Shown here piece after piece: positions 26,306 to 35,263 of a DNA stretch of 49,858 bases. The translations under genes and the position numbers were made by a program. How positions within the stretch are numbered: the first letter of the stretch is position 1; every line of letters begins with the position of its first letter. Source of the DNA: Eubacterium ramulus ATCC 29099 (GTDB taxonomy: Bacteria > Bacillota > Clostridia > Lachnospirales > Lachnospiraceae); assembly GCF_000469345.1 (NCBI RefSeq), contig NZ_KI271096.1, positions 100,255 through 150,112 of the forward strand, in the 5' to 3' direction. Below the pieces are notes generated by a model. It was given only the letters and a program-made list of their open reading frames with translations. It did no database searches and was not told the origin of the DNA.

Positions 26306-27823
26306 ATGAATATACAGGAAGCAAAGGAACAGATTGAACAGGCGGTGCGTATTTATCTGATGAAAGATGAGTATGGCGATTACCGGATTCCGATCGAGCG
26401 GCAGCGGCCGGTATTTCTGCTGGGAGCACCCGGTATCGGAAAGACTGCTGTTATGGAGCAGATTGCCCAGGAGATGGATATTGCGCTCGTTTCTTATTCT
26501 ATGACGCATCACACGAGACAGAGTGCACTGGGACTTCCGTTTATCAGTCACAAAAAATATCAGGGTGCAGAGTTTGATGTATCGGAATATACCATGAGTG
26601 AGATTGTTGCATCTGTATATGAGACGATGGAAGCGACCGGAAAGACCGAGGGAATCCTGTTTCTGGATGAAATCAACTGTGTATCCGAGACACTGGCTCC
26701 GTCTATGCTGCAATTTCTGCAGTATAAGACCTTTGGCAAACATCAGATCCCGCAGGGCTGGGTGGTTGCCACAGCCGGCAACCCGCCACAGTTTAACCGT
26801 TCTGTCCGGGAGTTTGATATCGTGACCATGGACCGACTGAAAGTGTTGGAAGTGGAAGCGGACTATGAGACCTGGCGTAACTATGGGGTGAACAAAGGAA
26901 TACACGGTGCGATCCTGACCTATCTGGACATTAAAAAACAGGATTTCTATGTGATTGAAAATACTGTGGATGGAAAATCCTATGTCACGGCCCGTGGTTG
27001 GGAGGATCTGTCAGAGACACTTTATCTGTATGAAGAAAATAATTTTACCGTAGATGAAGTTCTGGTAGGACAGTACCTGCGCAACAAGCGTATTGCCCGG
27101 GAATTTTCTTCCTATTATGACCTGTATCAGAAATATAAAAAAGATTACCGTGTGGCACAGATCCTGGCAGGAAATGCAGATGCGGATGTGCGCAAACGTG
27201 CGAAAAATGCGGCTTTTGATGAGCGTATTTCCCTGCTGGGACTGCTGCTGGATGCCCTTCAGGAAAAAATCCGCCACAATGTCGAACTGGAAGATTCCCT
27301 GCGCCGGATACTTCCGGTCTTAAAGGAAATCAAAGCTGAGCTTGCAGCAGCGGATGACAGCGTAGATGCCGCTGCGATTCTGGAACATCGTGCGGATACG
27401 CTGCAGCAGGAGATGGAGCAGGAGGACAAAGCAAATGCGTTGTCGTCTTCTGCGCGAAAAGGCTATCAGCTGATCCTTCATACACTGCGTCAGGATGCAA
27501 AAGGGCTTCGTATGAAAGATATCCGTGATGCGAATGCAGCATTTTTATATATCAAGGAAGCTTTTGATGAACAGGTGGGCAGCATGCAGGCGGAAAGCAG
27601 CCGGATCAGTCAGGAACTGGCAAATCTCTTTGCTTTTGTGGAGAAAATTTTCGGAGACGGCAACGAGATGCTGATTCTCGTAACGGATCTGACTGTCAAT
27701 GCGGACAGTATGAAGTTTATCAGCAGAAATGGCAGCAAAGAATATTTCAAATACAACAAAAAATATCAGTTATATGAGAGACAGCAGGAAATCGCAGATG
27801 CTTTGGAACAGTTACAGATATAG
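26306..27823 (+). CDS. MoxR-type AAA+ ATPase
   Basis: A 505-residue AAA+ ATPase with Walker A GAPGIGKT (residues 40-47), Walker B GILFLDEIN (116-124) and sensor-1 VVATAGNPP. The C-terminal ~200 residues are a helical extension with coiled-coil-like stretches, not typical of the shortest MoxR proteins. AGGAGGATAAAAG precedes ATG 26306. It sits between the VWA gene and an LRR gene whose start lies inside its last 26 nt. This indicates one translation-coupled three-gene unit in which the ATPase would remodel a target chosen by its partners. Confidence 0.92.
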   Translation: MNIQEAKEQIEQAVRIYLMKDEYGDYRIPIERQRPVFLLGAPGIGKTAVMEQIAQEMDIALVSYSMTHHTRQSALGLPFISHKKYQGAEFDVSEYTMSEIVASVYETMEATGKTEGILFLDEINCVSETLAPSMLQFLQYKTFGKHQIPQGWVVATAGNPPQFNRSVREFDIVTMDRLKVLEVEADYETWRNYGVNKGIHGAILTYLDIKKQDFYVIENTVDGKSYVTARGWEDLSETLYLYEENNFTVDEVLVGQYLRNKRIAREFSSYYDLYQKYKKDYRVAQILAGNADADVRKRAKNAAFDERISLLGLLLDALQEKIRHNVELEDSLRRILPVLKEIKAELAAADDSVDAAAILEHRADTLQQEMEQEDKANALSSSARKGYQLILHTLRQDAKGLRMKDIRDANAAFLYIKEAFDEQVGSMQAESSRISQELANLFAFVEKIFGDGNEMLILVTDLTVNADSMKFISRNGSKEYFKYNKKYQLYERQQEIADALEQLQI

Positions 27824-29267
27824 GGTTGAAGATGACAGTATCGTCATCGAAGATTACTGTGGGGAGGAACTGGATGTCAGTATCCCGGCAGAGATAGAAG
27901 GGCTTCCGGTAAAGAAGATTGCACCGGAGGCATTCAGCATCCACGGTGCAATGATTGAGCGTGTAGAAGTCCCGGGCAGTGTGACAGATATCGGAGACGG
28001 TGCCTTTAAGATGTGCATGAGTCTGGAAGAATTGGTGCTGCAGGAAGGTGTCTGCCGTATCGGAGAAAATGTCCTGCTGGTGACAGCAGTGACGCAGTTG
28101 TATCTGCCGACCACAGTGGAAAAACTGAAATGCCCATGGGAATGGGGAAAAGTAGCGATTGATGTGGCACAGGAGAATCAGCATTATTTTTCAGATGGAT
28201 ATGGTTTATATGAGAAACAGGAAGACGGGTATGCACTGGTGGCAGTGCGGGCAGAGGATCAGAGAGTCCGGTATACGGTGGCTTCCAACACAACGGTGAT
28301 TGAACAGCATGCCTTTGAAGGACAGATGTATATTCAGGAGGTGGAACTGCCGGAAGGTGTGATCAGTATCGAGAAGGAAGCCTTTGAAAGCTGCCAGGCT
28401 CTACGGCGGATCGTATTACCGGAGGGACTGACCAGGATCTGCGCGGATGCATTTCGGTGTTGCATCAGTCTGGAAGGACTGGAACTTCCTTCTACGCTGA
28501 AAGATCTGGGAGAACATGCGGTGACGGATACTTACGGCTGGAGTCCGAGCATGAACGGCATTACGTATATGCGTGTGCATCCGGACAATCCATATTTTTA
28601 TCATGATGCCAATGCATTTTATCAGAGAAGGGAGAATGGAAGCCTTCTGATCAAATATTTTGGTAAAAATGAGGTATGGAAGATTCCGGAAGAAGTAACG
28701 GAACTTGGTGCCATGGCATTGCGCCGTGCGAACCTGCGGGAAGTCATTATCCCGGAGACTGTAAAAAGCATATCGAAGGATGCTTTTGCAGAATGTGGCC
28801 GGCTGGAGTGCATGGAATTTGCGGCGGATGGCGTAAAACTGTATGTTCCGGAAAATCCGGTGTATCGGAAAGGAGAAATCAGCAGTCTGTTTTATCGGGA
28901 CAACGCAGGGCAGCTGCATTATGATTATGAGACATATGATTCATTACTGGCGGACTGGTCCCAGATCCTGATCCGCTGCCGGATGGCAGCTTTCCGATTG
29001 GAATATCCGGTGCAGCTTCCGACGGCTCGAAAGCAGGCGTATGAAGCACTGATCGCGGAGCATTTGAAAGATCTGGTGTATGATATCTGCAAAAGGGACA
29101 GTCTGAGGGATCTTGCGGCACTTGGAAACGCCGGTATGATCACTGCAGAACATATTGAGGAAATGATCGACTGGACCACAGCGTGCCACAGAGGAAAACT
29201 TACCGGATATCTGCTGGAGTATCAACAGGAACATTTTACAGAAAATACATTTGATTTTTCTTTATAA
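27798..29267 (+). CDS. Leucine-rich repeat (BspA-type LRR_5) protein linked to MoxR
   Basis: A 489-residue protein without signal peptide. About residues 10-330 consist of BspA-like LRR_5 repeats (for example VSIPAEIEGLPVKKIAPEAF and VELPEGVISIEKEAFESCQA). The C-terminal ~110 residues are helical and unrelated. Start ATG 27798 has AGGA 8 nt upstream and overlaps the MoxR gene by 26 nt; a longer in-frame start (27729) lies deeper in MoxR and has no ribosome site. Most BspA proteins are secreted, so a cytoplasmic form coupled to MoxR/VWA suggests a target-recognition or scaffold subunit. This role is inference from position. Confidence 0.85.
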   Translation: MLWNSYRYRVEDDSIVIEDYCGEELDVSIPAEIEGLPVKKIAPEAFSIHGAMIERVEVPGSVTDIGDGAFKMCMSLEELVLQEGVCRIGENVLLVTAVTQLYLPTTVEKLKCPWEWGKVAIDVAQENQHYFSDGYGLYEKQEDGYALVAVRAEDQRVRYTVASNTTVIEQHAFEGQMYIQEVELPEGVISIEKEAFESCQALRRIVLPEGLTRICADAFRCCISLEGLELPSTLKDLGEHAVTDTYGWSPSMNGITYMRVHPDNPYFYHDANAFYQRRENGSLLIKYFGKNEVWKIPEEVTELGAMALRRANLREVIIPETVKSISKDAFAECGRLECMEFAADGVKLYVPENPVYRKGEISSLFYRDNAGQLHYDYETYDSLLADWSQILIRCRMAAFRLEYPVQLPTARKQAYEALIAEHLKDLVYDICKRDSLRDLAALGNAGMITAEHIEEMIDWTTACHRGKLTGYLLEYQQEHFTENTFDFSL

Positions 29268-29278
29268 AAGAGGGGAAT

Positions 29279-30031
29279 ATGCAGCAACTGAGAAAATTAC
29301 AGAAACTGATTATCGGAATGGGGGAAGCACTGCTTTGTTATGGTGCTGAGATTTCCAGGGTAGAGGAAACAATTCAGCGCGTGGCGGATCACTATCAGGT
29401 GGAAGAAGTGGAGATGTATGTCATCACCAACGGACTGTTTGTGAATTTGCATCAGCAGGAGGATTATACATACACACGGTTGAAATATGTACCATCGATA
29501 TCTGTAAATTTAAAAAAATTATGTGATATTAATGAACTGTCCCGCAGAATCGAACAGGAAAACCTGTCTATTGATACTGCCTTTGAACGTTTGCAGGAGA
29601 TTCAGAAAGCAAAAAATGAACCGGTATGGGAGCTGGTGTTTTCTTCCGGTGTGGGTGCAGCTGCGTTTGGTTATCTCTTTGGCGGAAGCCTCTGGGATTG
29701 CCTGGCAGCGTTTGTGTGCGGTGTGATCCTGCAGCTGTTTTTCAGTTTTCTGGATGAAAAACAAGTCAATATTTCAAAGGTGTTACTGGATATCATAGGG
29801 GGACTGCTGGTGACGGTTATCTGTGTGGTGTTGAACCGCATCGGGGTATCAGAACATCTGGATCTGGCTATTACGGGTGCGATCATACCGATGATTCCGG
29901 GTGTGGCTTTTACCAATGGAATCCGTGACATTGTGGATGGTGATTATCTGTCAGGATGTGTCCGGCTTCTGGATGCCATTCTGGTATTTTGTTCCATTGC
30001 CATTGGTGTGGGGCTGGGGCTCAAACTATAA
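29279..30031 (+). CDS. Threonine/serine exporter, ThrE N-terminal subunit
   Basis: A 250-residue inner-membrane protein matching the ThrE N-terminal half (DUF1212). A soluble domain of about 115 residues begins with the conserved LLCYGAEISRVEETI, followed by five hydrophobic segments including VGAAAFGYLFGGSLWDCLAA and the PMIPGVAFTNGIRDIVDGD loop. It starts 11 bp after the LRR gene with a GAGGGG site, and is followed 15 bp later by the other half. Together they form a split ThrE exporter of threonine, serine or related small molecules. Confidence 0.9.
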   Translation: MQQLRKLQKLIIGMGEALLCYGAEISRVEETIQRVADHYQVEEVEMYVITNGLFVNLHQQEDYTYTRLKYVPSISVNLKKLCDINELSRRIEQENLSIDTAFERLQEIQKAKNEPVWELVFSSGVGAAAFGYLFGGSLWDCLAAFVCGVILQLFFSFLDEKQVNISKVLLDIIGGLLVTVICVVLNRIGVSEHLDLAITGAIIPMIPGVAFTNGIRDIVDGDYLSGCVRLLDAILVFCSIAIGVGLGLKL

Positions 30032-30046
30032 GGAGGAGAAATCAAT

Positions 30047-30481
30047 ATGCTGATTAATGCAATCGGACAGCTGGCTGCAGCATTTCTGGCAACTATCGCA
30101 TTTTCCGTACTATTCCATGTGCCGAAGAAACAGTATATCATCTGTGGACTGACAGGAACCCTGGGATGGCTGGTGTATCTGCTGGTGAAGTTTTACTTTT
30201 CCAATACACTGGCATGTTTTGCGGCAACTGTGGTGATCGTATTCTGTGCACGGTTGTTTGCTGTCTGGCGAAAAGTGCCGTCGAACGTATTTATGATATC
30301 CGGGATCTTTCCTATCGTCCCCGGCATCGGTATTTATAATACAATCTACGATATTATGATCGGAGATGCAGCGGCAGCCATGAGCAGCGGATTGGAGACT
30401 TTTAAGGCGGTGGCAGCCATTGTGCTTGGTATCGTATGTGTCTTTGTAATTCCGAATAAATGGTTTCGGAGCCTGTGGTAG
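30047..30481 (+). CDS. Threonine/serine exporter, ThrE C-terminal subunit
   Basis: A 144-residue protein of four to five hydrophobic segments (ThrE_2/DUF3815 type). It carries the companion loop MISGIFPIVPGIGIYNTIYD, which mirrors the PGVAFTNGIRD loop of the first subunit. AAGGAGG precedes ATG 30047. Genes of this pair are normally adjacent, as here. Confidence 0.9.
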   Translation: MLINAIGQLAAAFLATIAFSVLFHVPKKQYIICGLTGTLGWLVYLLVKFYFSNTLACFAATVVIVFCARLFAVWRKVPSNVFMISGIFPIVPGIGIYNTIYDIMIGDAAAAMSSGLETFKAVAAIVLGIVCVFVIPNKWFRSLW

Positions 30482-30568
30482 TTACCGTTCTGTCTGCGAA
30501 TGATGCGTGTGCTCTGAACATAGTTGAGGTTAAATGTACAGTTTTAATGGGTTAAATTGAAAAAATAA

Positions 30569-30597
30569 TTGCTTTTTAGAGTCAGATATGCTATCAT
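30569..30597 (+). promoter_or_regulatory. Promoter of secG-rnr
   Basis: TTGCTT (30569-30574), a 17-nt spacer, and TATCAT (30592-30597) with an extended TG upstream of the -10. Transcription would begin near 30604. Confidence 0.65.
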
Positions 30598-30657
30598 ATC
30601 AGATGATTATGGGTGTCTTAGGACATTTAAGAAGTTTAACCGTGGGAGGTGGATACA

Positions 30658-30900
30658 GTGGAAATCGCAAGAACAATCATACAGATCGTATTTATTATAT
30701 TAAGTATTATCATGACAGTTATCGTATTAATGCAGGAAGGTAAGAACAATGGACTGGGAGCATTAACCGGTTCCGCCGATACTTATTGGAGCAAGAATAA
30801 AGGACGTTCCATGGAAGGAATGCTTGTTAAGGTTACAAGAGTTCTTCTGGCACTCTTCCTTATCATTTCCGCAGTACTGACAATTGGACGTTTTCAGTAA
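30658..30900 (+). CDS. secG: Preprotein translocase subunit SecG
   Basis: An 80-residue inner-membrane protein with two hydrophobic segments (about 4-24 and 58-76) and the conserved cytoplasmic loop VLMQEGKNNGLGALTGSADT. It is the accessory subunit of the SecYEG export channel. GTG 30658 is chosen: GGGAGG ends 8 nt upstream. The GTG at 30649 overlaps that site. It leads the secG-rnr-smpB-ssrA cluster common in Firmicutes. Confidence 0.95.
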   Translation: MEIARTIIQIVFIILSIIMTVIVLMQEGKNNGLGALTGSADTYWSKNKGRSMEGMLVKVTRVLLALFLIISAVLTIGRFQ

Positions 30901-30911
30901 GAATACCTAAG

Positions 30912-30941
30912 AGGCTGTCGTTATCGACAGCCTTTTACTTT
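30912..30941 (+). terminator. Terminator hairpin between secG and rnr
   Basis: AGGCTGTCG and CGACAGCCT form a perfect 9-bp stem with a TTAT loop, followed by TTTACTTTG. The gene order suggests rnr is still reached by read-through, or has a promoter in 30942-30997. Confidence 0.8.
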
Positions 30942-30997
30942 GTTTTTGCCTTATTCAGGAAAAGATATGGAAACGTTTTTTCGGGGGATAGAAAATT

Positions 30998-33121
30998 ATG
31001 AGAAGAGAATTATTAGAAGAGAGAAAACAGACGGTATACGGACTGATCTGTGATGAGTTTTATGTACCAATGAAGGCAAAAGAGATGGCCATCCTGATGA
31101 ATGTGCCGAAAGCTCAGCGTCACGAATTGCAGGAAGTGCTGGATGCACTGGTGGCAGAGGGCAAGATCGAAGTTTCATCGAAAGGAAAATATACGAAGGG
31201 AACAAGTCCGAATCTTACCGGTGTCTTTACGGCTCATGCCCGTGGCTTTGGCTTTGTTACCGTTGAGGGCGAAACAGAAGATGTTTTTATTCCGGAGAGC
31301 AGCACGAATGGTGCAATCCAGGATGATGTAGTGCAGATCGCACTGGTTCCTTCCAGTGGAAAACGTCGGGAAGGAAAAGTAGTAAAAATTGTGGAACACG
31401 GACTGAAAACGGTCGTTGGAACCTTTGAAAAAAGCAAAAATTTTGGTTTTGTCCGCCCGGACAATCCACGGATCAATATGGATATCTTTGTTCCGGCTGA
31501 GCGTTCCAAGGGTGCAGTCACCGGACATAAAGTAGTAGTGGAACTGACGTCTTATGGTGGAAGTGGCAAAAAACCGGAAGGAAAAGTTATCGAAATCCTG
31601 GGGCATGAGAATGATCCGGGAACCGATATCCTTTCTCTGGTGAGAGCTTACGGATTACCGATGGAATTCCCGGAGAAAGTGCTGAATCAGGCAGAACGAG
31701 TGGCAAAGGATGTGACATCTGCGGATATGGCAGGGCGTATGGATCTGCGGAACTGGCAGACCGTTACCATCGACGGTGAGGATGCCAAAGATCTGGATGA
31801 TGCGGTGACATTGACCAGAGAAGGGGATTTCTGGCAGCTTGGTGTGCATATCGCAGATGTGACGAATTATGTGCAGGAACATAGTGCGCTTGATGTGGAA
31901 GCATTAAAGCGTGGTACCAGTGTGTACCTGGTAGATCGTGTGATCCCGATGCTGCCACATACGTTGTCTAACGGAATTTGTTCGCTGAATCAGGGAGAAG
32001 ACCGTCTGACACTGAGTTGTATTATGAAAATCGACGGGAAAGGAAACATTGTAGATCATCGCATCGCGGAGTCAGTCATTAATGTGGATCGGCGTATGAG
32101 TTATACAGATGTAAATAAGATCATTACGTTGAAGGATCCGGAGAAAACCGAAGAGTATAAAGAGTTTGTACAGATGTTTTTCGATATGAAGGCAGTGGCA
32201 GATCTGCTTCGTGCAAAACGCCGGAAACGTGGTTCCATTGATTTTGATTTTCCGGAGACCAAGGTAATCCTGGATACACAGGGACATCCGGTGGAAATCA
32301 AACCGTATGACCGCAATCCAGCCACGAAGATCATCGAAGATTTTATGCTGGCGGCTAATGAAACCGTGGCGCAGGATTATTTTTGGCAGGAACTGCCTTT
32401 TGTATACCGTACCCATGAAGTTCCTGATACAGAAAAAATCAAAAAACTCAGTACGTTTATCAATAATTTCGGATACAATATCCATATCGGTTCTGATGAG
32501 GTGCATCCGAAGGAACTGCAGAAACTGCTGACAAAGATTGAGGACACTCCGGTGGAGGGGCTGATCTCGCGGTTGACACTGCGTTCCATGAAGCAGGCAA
32601 AATACAGCGTGGAGTGTGTGGGGCATTTCGGACTGGCGGCCCAGTACTATTGCCATTTCACATCACCGATCCGTCGTTATCCGGATCTGCAGATCCATCG
32701 GATCATCAAGGACAACCTGCGGGGAAGAATGAATGAGAAGCGGATCGAACATTACTGGAAAATTCTTCCAGAGGTAGCACAGCAGACCAGTCAGCTGGAG
32801 CGTCGTGCGGATGAGGCAGAGCGTGAGACGATCAAGATGAAGAAAGTGGAATATATGGAGAGCCGCATCGGAAACGAGTACGAAGGTGTCATTTCCGGCA
32901 TTACAAATTATGGGCTGTATGTGGAACTGCCGAATACGGTGGAGGGCATGGTGCATGTGACCACTTTGCGTGGAGACTACTACAATTATGTAGAAAGTAC
33001 CTATGAGATGGTAGGTGAGAACAGCGGTAAGAGCTATAAGCTTGGACAGACTGTAAAAATCCGTGTGATCGGTACGGACAAACTGGTGCGCAGAATAGAT
33101 TTTGAATTGGTGGAATCTTAA
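30998..33121 (+). CDS. rnr: Ribonuclease R
   Basis: A processive 3'-5' exoribonuclease of 707 residues that degrades structured RNA and works with SmpB-tmRNA on non-stop mRNA. Domain order: helix-turn-helix-like N-terminus (1-65), two cold-shock domains (about 70-220), the RNB catalytic domain with the metal site GEDAKDLDDAV near 262, and a C-terminal S1 domain (about 620-705). It lacks the long lysine-rich tail found in E. coli. GGGGGA lies about 10 nt before ATG 30998. smpB follows after 43 bp. Confidence 0.96.
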   Translation: MRRELLEERKQTVYGLICDEFYVPMKAKEMAILMNVPKAQRHELQEVLDALVAEGKIEVSSKGKYTKGTSPNLTGVFTAHARGFGFVTVEGETEDVFIPESSTNGAIQDDVVQIALVPSSGKRREGKVVKIVEHGLKTVVGTFEKSKNFGFVRPDNPRINMDIFVPAERSKGAVTGHKVVVELTSYGGSGKKPEGKVIEILGHENDPGTDILSLVRAYGLPMEFPEKVLNQAERVAKDVTSADMAGRMDLRNWQTVTIDGEDAKDLDDAVTLTREGDFWQLGVHIADVTNYVQEHSALDVEALKRGTSVYLVDRVIPMLPHTLSNGICSLNQGEDRLTLSCIMKIDGKGNIVDHRIAESVINVDRRMSYTDVNKIITLKDPEKTEEYKEFVQMFFDMKAVADLLRAKRRKRGSIDFDFPETKVILDTQGHPVEIKPYDRNPATKIIEDFMLAANETVAQDYFWQELPFVYRTHEVPDTEKIKKLSTFINNFGYNIHIGSDEVHPKELQKLLTKIEDTPVEGLISRLTLRSMKQAKYSVECVGHFGLAAQYYCHFTSPIRRYPDLQIHRIIKDNLRGRMNEKRIEHYWKILPEVAQQTSQLERRADEAERETIKMKKVEYMESRIGNEYEGVISGITNYGLYVELPNTVEGMVHVTTLRGDYYNYVESTYEMVGENSGKSYKLGQTVKIRVIGTDKLVRRIDFELVES

Positions 33122-33164
33122 AAACTTGGCTTCCGGCTGAAGGTTTAGTAAAGGTGGAAAACTT

Positions 33165-33632
33165 ATGGGAAAAGACAGATACAAATTAGTTGCAAATAAT
33201 AAAAAGGCCTATCACGATTATTTTATTGATGAGACATACGAGGCAGGTGTAGCACTGCATGGAACCGAAGTAAAATCTGTGCGCATGGGAAAATGCAGTG
33301 TCAAGGAATCCTTCATCCGAATTGAAAACGGGGAAGTAATAGCTTATGGATTGCACATCAGTCCCTATGAGAAAGGAAATATTTTCAATCGTGATCCGTT
33401 ACGTCCGAAGAAACTGCTGCTTCATAAATATGAGATTAACAAACTGGCAGGAAAAATTGCAGAAAAAGGCTACACGCTGGTACCACTGAAAGTTTATATC
33501 AAAGGTGATCTGATCAAAGTAGAAATCGGTCTTGCCCGTGGTAAAAAACTGTACGACAAACGTCAGGACATTGCAAAAAAAGATCAGCGGCGTGAAGTGG
33601 AACGGGAATTCAAAGTGAAAAATCTGTATTAA
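33165..33632 (+). CDS. smpB: SsrA-binding protein SmpB
   Basis: A 155-residue tmRNA partner that places tmRNA in stalled ribosomes. Typical stretches include [38 protein letters not shown], and the basic C-terminal tail [28 protein letters not shown] precedes ATG 33165. The tmRNA gene lies about 200 bp downstream with its own promoter. Confidence 0.97.
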   Translation: MGKDRYKLVANNKKAYHDYFIDETYEAGVALHGTEVKSVRMGKCSVKESFIRIENGEVIAYGLHISPYEKGNIFNRDPLRPKKLLLHKYEINKLAGKIAEKGYTLVPLKVYIKGDLIKVEIGLARGKKLYDKRQDIAKKDQRREVEREFKVKNLY

Positions 33633-33744
33633 TGCCGGTTTGGCAAATGTCACTTTTAAATTTTTACTCAGAAACAGGACACAAATGAAACACTTTTTTT
33701 AGCTCAGTAAAGGTAAACTGTTGGTTTAAAGGGATGCTTTTCTC

Positions 33745-33773
33745 TTGACGAACCGAAAGAAATCTCATATAAT
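33745..33773 (+). promoter_or_regulatory. Promoter of the tmRNA gene
   Basis: TTGACG (33745-33750), 17-nt spacer, TATAAT (33768-33773). This near-consensus promoter starts transcription near 33780, about 50 nt before the mature 5' end. Confidence 0.85.
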
Positions 33774-33829
33774 AACAAAGATCAGAATGATAAAGATCTG
33801 ATAACTGGCATGATCCGCCGAAGAAATTC

Positions 33830-34171
33830 GGGGATGTACTGGTTTCGACGGGGTTTTAAAAGCCGGAGAAGCGAGCCGTATGAAATGCGTTAAATTTCAA
33901 ATCTAAATATAAACGCTGATAATAATAAATTAGCACTGGCTGCCTAAGTTGCAGCTTGTCTGACCGGGAGCACCTGCACTTTCGGATCCAGGCATCGACC
34001 ATGCAGGAAACGACTTATACAAAGCTTTGCGTATAAGGGCGTAATATGAAGCTACTGAAACCGAAAACCGGTTACTGGGTGTTCGGCGGAGGGAATGTTA
34101 ATACAGTGACTACGCTCGTAGAAGTACGGTGGCTGGAATTTCGGACAGGGGTTCGATTCCCCTCATCTCCA
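33830..34171 (+). ncRNA. ssrA: Transfer-messenger RNA (tmRNA, SsrA)
   Basis: Rescues ribosomes stalled on broken mRNA and tags the product for proteolysis. The 5' end GGGGATGTACTGGTTTCGAC and the 3' end GGTTCGATTCCCCTCATCTCC are the tRNA-like ends; GGGGATG pairs with CATCTCC (one G-U). The tag frame at 33912-33947 reads NADNNKLALAA then TAA, preceded in the peptide by the tRNA-borne Ala. The 3' CCA is not encoded (ATAAAA follows), so it must be added afterwards. smpB lies upstream. Confidence 0.96.
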
Positions 34172-34177
34172 TAAAAT

Positions 34178-34215
34178 GACACCGAAAGCAATCGTGCTTT
34201 CAGGTGTCGTTTTTT
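34178..34215 (+). terminator. Terminator of tmRNA
   Basis: GACACC/GGTGTC plus AAAGCA/TGCTTT stem followed by GTTTTTT. The remaining gap to 34433 is AT-rich with no convincing gene; a promoter for the two-component system is expected near 34340-34360 but no strong consensus is present. Confidence 0.85.
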
Positions 34216-34433
34216 GTTTGACCGAAAATCTCGGTGATTTTCTGTCAGAGAACAAGCATTTTGTGCAGGCAATGCGTACTTGCACGAGAAAAAATAGTAA
34301 CTGTGGTTTAACTTGTGTTTTCCATAAAATAGACACATTTATCAGATATACTTTGAATGATAAAAAGAATCTTCTGTTTTAAAAACGGAAGATCAGATGT
34401 AAATCATATGGTAGAAAACCGGAGGAAGTCGGG

Positions 34434-35108
34434 ATGGATAGATTAAAAATTCTTGTAGTTGATGATGAGAGCAGAATGCGCAAACTGGTGCGTGATTTTC
34501 TGGTAAAGCATGATTTTGATGTTGTGGAAGCCGGAGACGGTGAGGCAGCACTGGATTTATTTTATGATGACAAAGACATTGCACTGATTATTCTGGATGT
34601 GATGATGCCGAAAATGAATGGATGGGAAGTGTGCCGTGAAATCAGGGAATCTTCCAAAGTACCGATCATTATGCTGACTGCAAAAAGTGATGAGAGCGAT
34701 GAACTGATGGGATTTGAACTGGGTGTGGATGAGTATATTTCAAAACCGTTTTCACCGAAAATCCTGGTGGCCCGGGTGGAGGCTATTTTACGCCGGACCA
34801 ATCAGCTGAATATGGAAGGTAGTCTGAATGTCGGCGGTATCTGCCTGGATAAAAATGCACATACCGTTACCATAGACGGAAAAAATATTGAAATGAGTTT
34901 CAAAGAGTTTGAACTGCTTACTTATTTTATGGAAAATGTCGGTATTGCTCTTTCCCGTGAAAAGATTCTGAACCATGTATGGAATTATGATTATTTTGGC
35001 GATGCAAGAACGATCGATACACATGTGAAAAAGCTGCGCAGCAAGCTGGGTGATAAAGGAGAATATATAAAGACCATATGGGGTATGGGTTATAAATTTG
35101 AAGTTTAA
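34434..35108 (+). CDS. OmpR/PhoB-family response regulator
   Basis: A 224-residue DNA-binding regulator. The receiver domain (1-120) has the acid pair Asp10/Asp11, the phosphorylated Asp55 (LIILDVMMPK) and the conserved Lys in MLTAKSDE. The winged-helix domain (130-224) ends TIWGMGYKFEV. It pairs with the histidine kinase encoded next. The gene for the last ten codons plus its 3' flank is repeated 109 bp downstream (see the repeat entry). The signal is unknown. Confidence 0.95.
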   Translation: MDRLKILVVDDESRMRKLVRDFLVKHDFDVVEAGDGEAALDLFYDDKDIALIILDVMMPKMNGWEVCREIRESSKVPIIMLTAKSDESDELMGFELGVDEYISKPFSPKILVARVEAILRRTNQLNMEGSLNVGGICLDKNAHTVTIDGKNIEMSFKEFELLTYFMENVGIALSREKILNHVWNYDYFGDARTIDTHVKKLRSKLGDKGEYIKTIWGMGYKFEV

Positions 35109-35237
35109 AAAAACAGCCCCATATGGTCCGGGACCAGATGGTCAAGCTATGCGCATGCACGCCCATATCAGACAAGCTGATATGTCATGGGGCATGGGAT
35201 ATAAATTTGCAGTTTAAAAAAGCATCCCCATATGGTC
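35079..35237 (+). repeat. Imperfect direct repeat of the response regulator 3' end
   Basis: 50 bp at 35079-35128 recur at 35188-35237 with 45 identical positions. The second copy still reads WGMGYKFAV then stop, so it is a duplicated gene end, not chance. Each copy carries a GGGG/CCCC inverted repeat; in the first, GACCATATGGGG (35072-35083) is fully complementary to CCCCATATGGTC (35117-35128). Between the copies lies a perfect CATATCAG/CTGATATG hairpin. The kinase gene starts 26 bp after the second copy. Confidence 0.9.
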
Positions 35238-35263
35238 TGAAAAATTAAAGGATAAGAAGTAGT

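Noticed and set aside
25262-26905. A 547-codon open frame on the minus strand
   Set aside because: It lies fully antisense to the VWA and MoxR genes, which have clear motifs and ribosome sites. It has no recognisable domain and reads as a mirror of their codon usage.
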